From Bradyrhizobium sp. 195 (GTDB lineage: Bacteria > Pseudomonadota > Alphaproteobacteria > Rhizobiales > Xanthobacteraceae), in the NCBI RefSeq assembly GCF_023101665.1, contig NZ_CP082161.1, positions 3,162,001 through 3,226,000 on the forward strand: a stretch of 64,000 nt of DNA, given 5' to 3'. The position numbers were made by a program, and so were the translations under genes. Shown here piece by piece: positions 61,258 to 64,000 of the stretch; position 1 is the stretch's first letter; the number at the start of each line of letters is the position of its first letter. The notes under the pieces were generated by a model. The model was not told where the DNA came from. It ran no database searches and saw only the letters and a program-made list of their open reading frames with translations.

Positions 61258-61740
61258 ATGCGCCGGATGATGGCCGCGTTCGCCCTGCTGATGCTGCTGG
61301 CCTTGCCTGCGGCGCACGCGGTGCAGCCCGACGAGATCATGTCGGATCCCGCCAAGGAAGCCCGTGCACGAGAATTGTCGCGCGAGCTTCGCTGCATGGT
61401 CTGCCAGAACCAGTCGATCGACGATTCCGATGCACCGCTGGCGCGCGATCTGCGGCTCTTGGTGCGCGAGCGCATCGGCGCAGGCGACAGCAACTCGCAG
61501 GTGCTCGACTTCCTGGTCGCGCGCTACGGCGAATTCGTGCTGCTGAAACCACGCTTCGCGCGTCAGAACCTGCTGCTGTGGCTGCTCGGGCCGCTGCTGC
61601 TGATCGGCGGCGGGCTGGCGCTGTGGCTGCAAATCCGCCGGCGCGCGCGAAGCGGTGCGGACGTGCCAGCTCCGCCGCTCACGCCCGAGGAAGAAGCGCG
61701 TCTCGCCGCATTGATGTCGGACGAAGCGAAGTCTTCGTAG
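61258..61740 (+). CDS. cycL: Apocytochrome thiol reductase CcmH (CycL)
   Basis: 160 residues. Signal peptide (about 1-22), then the periplasmic domain with the active LRCMVC motif (Cys46 and Cys49) and the NQSIDDSDAPLA segment, and a C-terminal membrane helix (about 104-122). It keeps the apocytochrome cysteines reduced for heme attachment. Last gene of the cyc cluster. The DNA after its stop changes composition and leads into a foreign-looking hydrolase gene. Confidence 0.95.
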   Translation: MRRMMAAFALLMLLALPAAHAVQPDEIMSDPAKEARARELSRELRCMVCQNQSIDDSDAPLARDLRLLVRERIGAGDSNSQVLDFLVARYGEFVLLKPRFARQNLLLWLLGPLLLIGGGLALWLQIRRRARSGADVPAPPLTPEEEARLAALMSDEAKSS

Positions 61741-61749
61741 CCGTCTGAC

Positions 61750-62900
61750 CTAGGCTCAGGACCTATCAATTCGATGCGCCGCCGCACACGCCCCTCAGAA
61801 GGCTAGAAAAGCGCGTAGCTTGGGCATGACACGGTCTCCGCATTGTAAATCCGGTGCTTGTGCCCATATTCCCACGCATGAGAGAAGGGACCGCTAATGC
61901 CCCTAAGCCGTCGAGCGATCCTTGGGGCTGCGGCATCAGCCCCACTTGCCGTTTCTTTTCCGACAGGAGCCAGCGTGGCGCAGAGCCTTCAGGCACGCAG
62001 TGGACCCAAGCCGCTGACAGTCAGTTTTCCAAGCGGCGACGGCTTCGTCGTTGGCCACCTCTATCTGCCTGAGGGCTATGAACCTAGCGGGCGTTACCCA
62101 GCGGTGGCCGTCGGAGGCTCCCTGACGTCCGTGAAGGAGCAAATGGGCGGCATCTACGCAGGCGAGATGGCCCTGCGCGGCGTGATGGCTCTAGCTATTG
62201 ACTACCGCAATTACGGGGAAAGCAGCGGTGCGATGCGCCAGTGCGAGGACCAGGCTTCCAAAGTCGTGGATTTGTCGGCTGCGCTGCGTTTTCTGACGAA
62301 GCGTCCCGATGTATCTCGTACAGGGCTCTTAGGGATATGCACTTCGGGTGGAACCGCCCTTTACGCGGCGGCCGAAGACCGAAATGTGCGCGCTGTGGCG
62401 ACCGTGGCAGGCTTCTTCTCCGACCCCGCAATAGTGCAGATGATCTTTAAGGGAGCGGACGGCGTTGAGCGCCGCCGTGCCGAAGGTCGCGCGGCACGAA
62501 AGCGTTTCGACGAGACCGGCGTCATCGACCTCATTTCCGCCTACGATCCCAACGACCAGACCGCGGTGAGCACGACCCCGAGCCAATACTATATGGATCA
62601 GACTCGTGGTGGTGGTGTGCGTGCCTGGCGTAACGCCTTCGCGGTCATGGCATGGGAGTCCTGGCTCGACTTCGATCCTGTGTCGCAGGCTTCGCGCGTG
62701 GTCGCGCCGACCCTTGTCATTCACTCGGATGGAGCTGCATTTCCGAACCAAGCACGCAAGGTACATGAACGTCTAGCCGGGCCAAAAGAATTGCACTGGA
62801 CGGAGGGAGCGCACTTCGACTTTTACGACCAAGCTGATTCGGTGCATAAGGCTGCCGATCGGGTCGCAGCGCACTTTCGGACCACGCTCGGCTAGGCTCA
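61750..62900. repeat. Short direct repeats flanking the hydrolase gene
   Basis: The 9-mer CTAGGCTCA occurs at 61750-61758, 10 bp after the cycL stop, and at 62892-62900, across the hydrolase stop. They bracket the lower-GC segment. They may mark an insertion, though a 9-bp match can arise by chance. Confidence 0.3.
61897..62895 (+). CDS. Exported alpha/beta hydrolase with cysteine nucleophile
   Basis: 332 residues. The N-terminus MPLSRRAILGAAASAPLAV carries a twin arginine and a hydrophobic stretch, a possible Tat or Sec signal. The nucleophile elbow is LGICTSGGTALY (about 147-158), with Cys where serine hydrolases have Ser, as in dienelactone-hydrolase-like enzymes; the catalytic His is in GAHFDFYD near the C-terminus. 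Codon use and GC are clearly lower than in the cyc genes on one side and degP on the other. It sits between cycL and the stump of a chemotaxis receptor gene, which suggests acquisition. Substrate unknown. Confidence 0.83.
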   Translation: MPLSRRAILGAAASAPLAVSFPTGASVAQSLQARSGPKPLTVSFPSGDGFVVGHLYLPEGYEPSGRYPAVAVGGSLTSVKEQMGGIYAGEMALRGVMALAIDYRNYGESSGAMRQCEDQASKVVDLSAALRFLTKRPDVSRTGLLGICTSGGTALYAAAEDRNVRAVATVAGFFSDPAIVQMIFKGADGVERRRAEGRAARKRFDETGVIDLISAYDPNDQTAVSTTPSQYYMDQTRGGGVRAWRNAFAVMAWESWLDFDPVSQASRVVAPTLVIHSDGAAFPNQARKVHERLAGPKELHWTEGAHFDFYDQADSVHKAADRVAAHFRTTLG

Positions 62901-62939
62901 AACTCGCTACCCATTGCGGCTTTTGAAGTGGATTGATTC

Positions 62940-63152
62940 ATTGACGCCACGCAGGAGATCACGCGCAGCGCCCAGGACGCCGCGCGCGGCACGCTCGACG
63001 TCTCCAATCACATCGTCCAGATCACCTCGACCTCCGCCGAGACGGGCCGAATGGCCGCCGAGGCGCGTGATTCTGCGGTCGACCTGTCGCAGCAGGCGGC
63101 GACCTTGAAGCGCGAAGTCGACGTGTTCATCGTCACCGTCAGGGCGAGCTGA
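62940..63152 (+). pseudogene. 3' fragment of a methyl-accepting chemotaxis protein gene
   Basis: A frame without start codon, blocked upstream by a stop at 62934, reads DATQEITRSAQDAARG, then SNHIVQITSTSAETGRMA and LKREVDVFIVTVRAS before a TGA at 63150. That is the characteristic C-terminal end of an alphaproteobacterial chemotaxis receptor signalling domain, about 70 residues. GC content is as high as in the native genes. The rest of the receptor is missing, replaced by the lower-GC hydrolase segment. Confidence 0.75.
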
Positions 63153-63183
63153 GAGCCCCAAAAAAGCTGCCTTCGCGCTCGTC

Positions 63184-63207
63184 ACAGGAACTCGATTAAG
63201 TTCCTGT
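63184..63207. terminator. Perfect inverted repeat before degP
   Basis: ACAGGAACT (63184) and AGTTCCTGT (63199) form a perfect 9-bp stem around the loop CGATTA. It lies 32 bp after the stop of the chemotaxis receptor stump and 169 bp before the degP start. It may be the old terminator of the receptor gene or an operator; no T-run follows. The rest of 63208-63375 shows no gene. Confidence 0.5.
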
Positions 63208-63375
63208 AAGGCCACGATTTTCCGCCTGCGCTGAACTGCCGCATCCGCTCAGTCCCTTCATTACAAAAGTTTAACCCGCTCGCCAGCGCGCGGTAAGGCG
63301 GGAGCCCCCATCTTCAGGTCCGTAAGGCGCCGCCCTCAGGCACCAAATGGATTTCAAGGCCCTGGAGATCTCTGC

Positions 63376-64000
63376 ATGACCGACCGTCCCGACCTTTCGA
63401 ACCTTCCGTCCTACCGGCAGACCCGCTCGGTCTTCTCTGCGCGCAAGTTCGCGCTGATGGCCTCGGTCGTCGCCGGCCTCGGCGCGGCCGTCTATGGCTT
63501 CAGCCCGTCGACCTCGCCGGCCGACCTGTTCTCGAGCCCGGCGCATGCGCAGGTCAACAACGAGGTCCGGAAGGTCGAACGTCCCATCGGCTTCGCCGAC
63601 ATCGTCGAGCGCGTGAAGCCCTCGGTGATCTCGGTGAAGGTCAACATCAAGGAGAAGACCGCGAGCAATGACGATGGTGATGACGCCCAGTCGCCGTTCC
63701 AGCCGGGCTCGCCGATGGAGCGCTTCTTCCGCCGCTTCGGCGGTCCGGACGGCATCCCCGGTCTGAAGGGTGGCGGCCGCGGCCGCGTCGTGCAGGGTCA
63801 GGGCTCCGGCTTCTTCATCTCGGCCGACGGTTTCGCCGTGACCAACAACCATGTGGTCGACGGCGCCGACAAGGTCGAGGTCACCACCGACGACGGCAAG
63901 ACCTACACCGCCAAGGTGATCGGTACCGACCAGCGCACCGACCTTGCTTTGATCAAGGTCGAGGGCAGCTCGACCTTCCCCTTCGCCAAGCTCGCCGACA
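63376..64000 (+). CDS. degP: DegP/Do-type serine protease (5' part)
   Basis: The first 208 residues are visible; the gene runs off the window. Signal-anchor at about 24-42, then the protease domain of the HtrA/Do family with catalytic His159 (AVTNNHVVDGADK) and Asp189 (RTDLALIKV); the Ser and the PDZ domains lie beyond the edge. A Gly-rich LA-loop-like segment is at about 100-140. The protein degrades or refolds damaged periplasmic proteins. A degP gene near the cyc cluster is common in rhizobia. Confidence 0.92.
   Translation, partial: MTDRPDLSNLPSYRQTRSVFSARKFALMASVVAGLGAAVYGFSPSTSPADLFSSPAHAQVNNEVRKVERPIGFADIVERVKPSVISVKVNIKEKTASNDDGDDAQSPFQPGSPMERFFRRFGGPDGIPGLKGGGRGRVVQGQGSGFFISADGFAVTNNHVVDGADKVEVTTDDGKTYTAKVIGTDQRTDLALIKVEGSSTFPFAKLAD

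Noticed and set aside
59283..61493. Minus-strand open frame of 736 codons
   Set aside because: Antisense to cycK and the start of cycL; Gln/Arg/His rich with no fold.
61741..62940. Insertion sequence around the hydrolase gene
   Set aside because: No transposase and no convincing terminal inverted repeats were found; only 9-bp direct repeats, which may be chance.

Overview
The window reads as chromosomal DNA of a high-GC alphaproteobacterium, most likely Bradyrhizobium or a close relative. The evidence is the cytochrome c maturation order cycH-cycJ-cycK-cycL, a FeuP/FeuQ-like two-component pair next to it, FixK-type boxes (TTGAY-N4-NTCAA), a lone Flp pilin, Ku, a TctC-type solute receptor, and intergenic repeats that resemble dispersed bradyrhizobial repeats. 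This assignment rests on recognition of families and gene order, not on a database search. No rRNA, tRNA, CRISPR array, phage module or intact transposase was seen.

Layout. 1-5136: a gene tail, then a four-gene unit with an exported TPR-CHAT (caspase-like) protein, a small exported protein and two zinc-ribbon proteins, one of them membrane bound. 5144-6905: a frameshifted LysR gene divergent from an MBL-fold lactonase-like gene. 6922-12257: a catabolic cluster (FAH hydrolase, AA_synth/DUF1185 protein, GntR regulator, MDR reductase, extradiol-dioxygenase-like VOC protein, TctC receptor), with the same 12-bp palindrome in front of both transcription units. 12285-13244: an ABC substrate-binding protein. 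13385-19649: an arsenic locus with two divergent arms, each headed by its own ArsR: arsR-arsC(LMW-PTP type)-aqpS-arsC(Grx type), and arsR-flavoprotein-MFS-MFS. 19682-23872: GFA protein, LysR, SDR and a split transketolase. 23873-28517: a lower-GC stretch around a FixK-like regulator with three FixK-type boxes, and a large receptor cyclase that fuses a THI5-like binding domain, a Cache-like sensor and a class III cyclase.

28715-32974: two DUF1254/DUF1214-type proteins, a class A PBP and YcgN. 33112-37715: a compact three-gene operon of patatin-like lipase, subtilisin-like protease with a large unassigned N-terminal region, and ComEC-like MBL hydrolase. This is the best candidate for an undescribed conflict or effector system. 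37927-46566: DHA2 efflux pump, membrane alpha/beta hydrolase, a five-GAF histidine kinase and a ThDP enzyme. 46684-51225: a REP-like repeat, a small exported protein, an RTX-like protein built of about 212-residue modules, a 0.6-kb noncoding repeat-like element bounded by 15-bp direct repeats, and the Flp pilin. 51507-57483: small proteins, Ku, FeuP/FeuQ-like pair, a conserved unknown protein and a small beta-rich protein. 57615-61740: the four cytochrome c maturation genes. 61897-62895: a lower-GC alpha/beta hydrolase gene sitting between cycL and the 3' stump of a chemotaxis receptor gene. 63376-end: a DegP/Do-type protease cut by the window edge.
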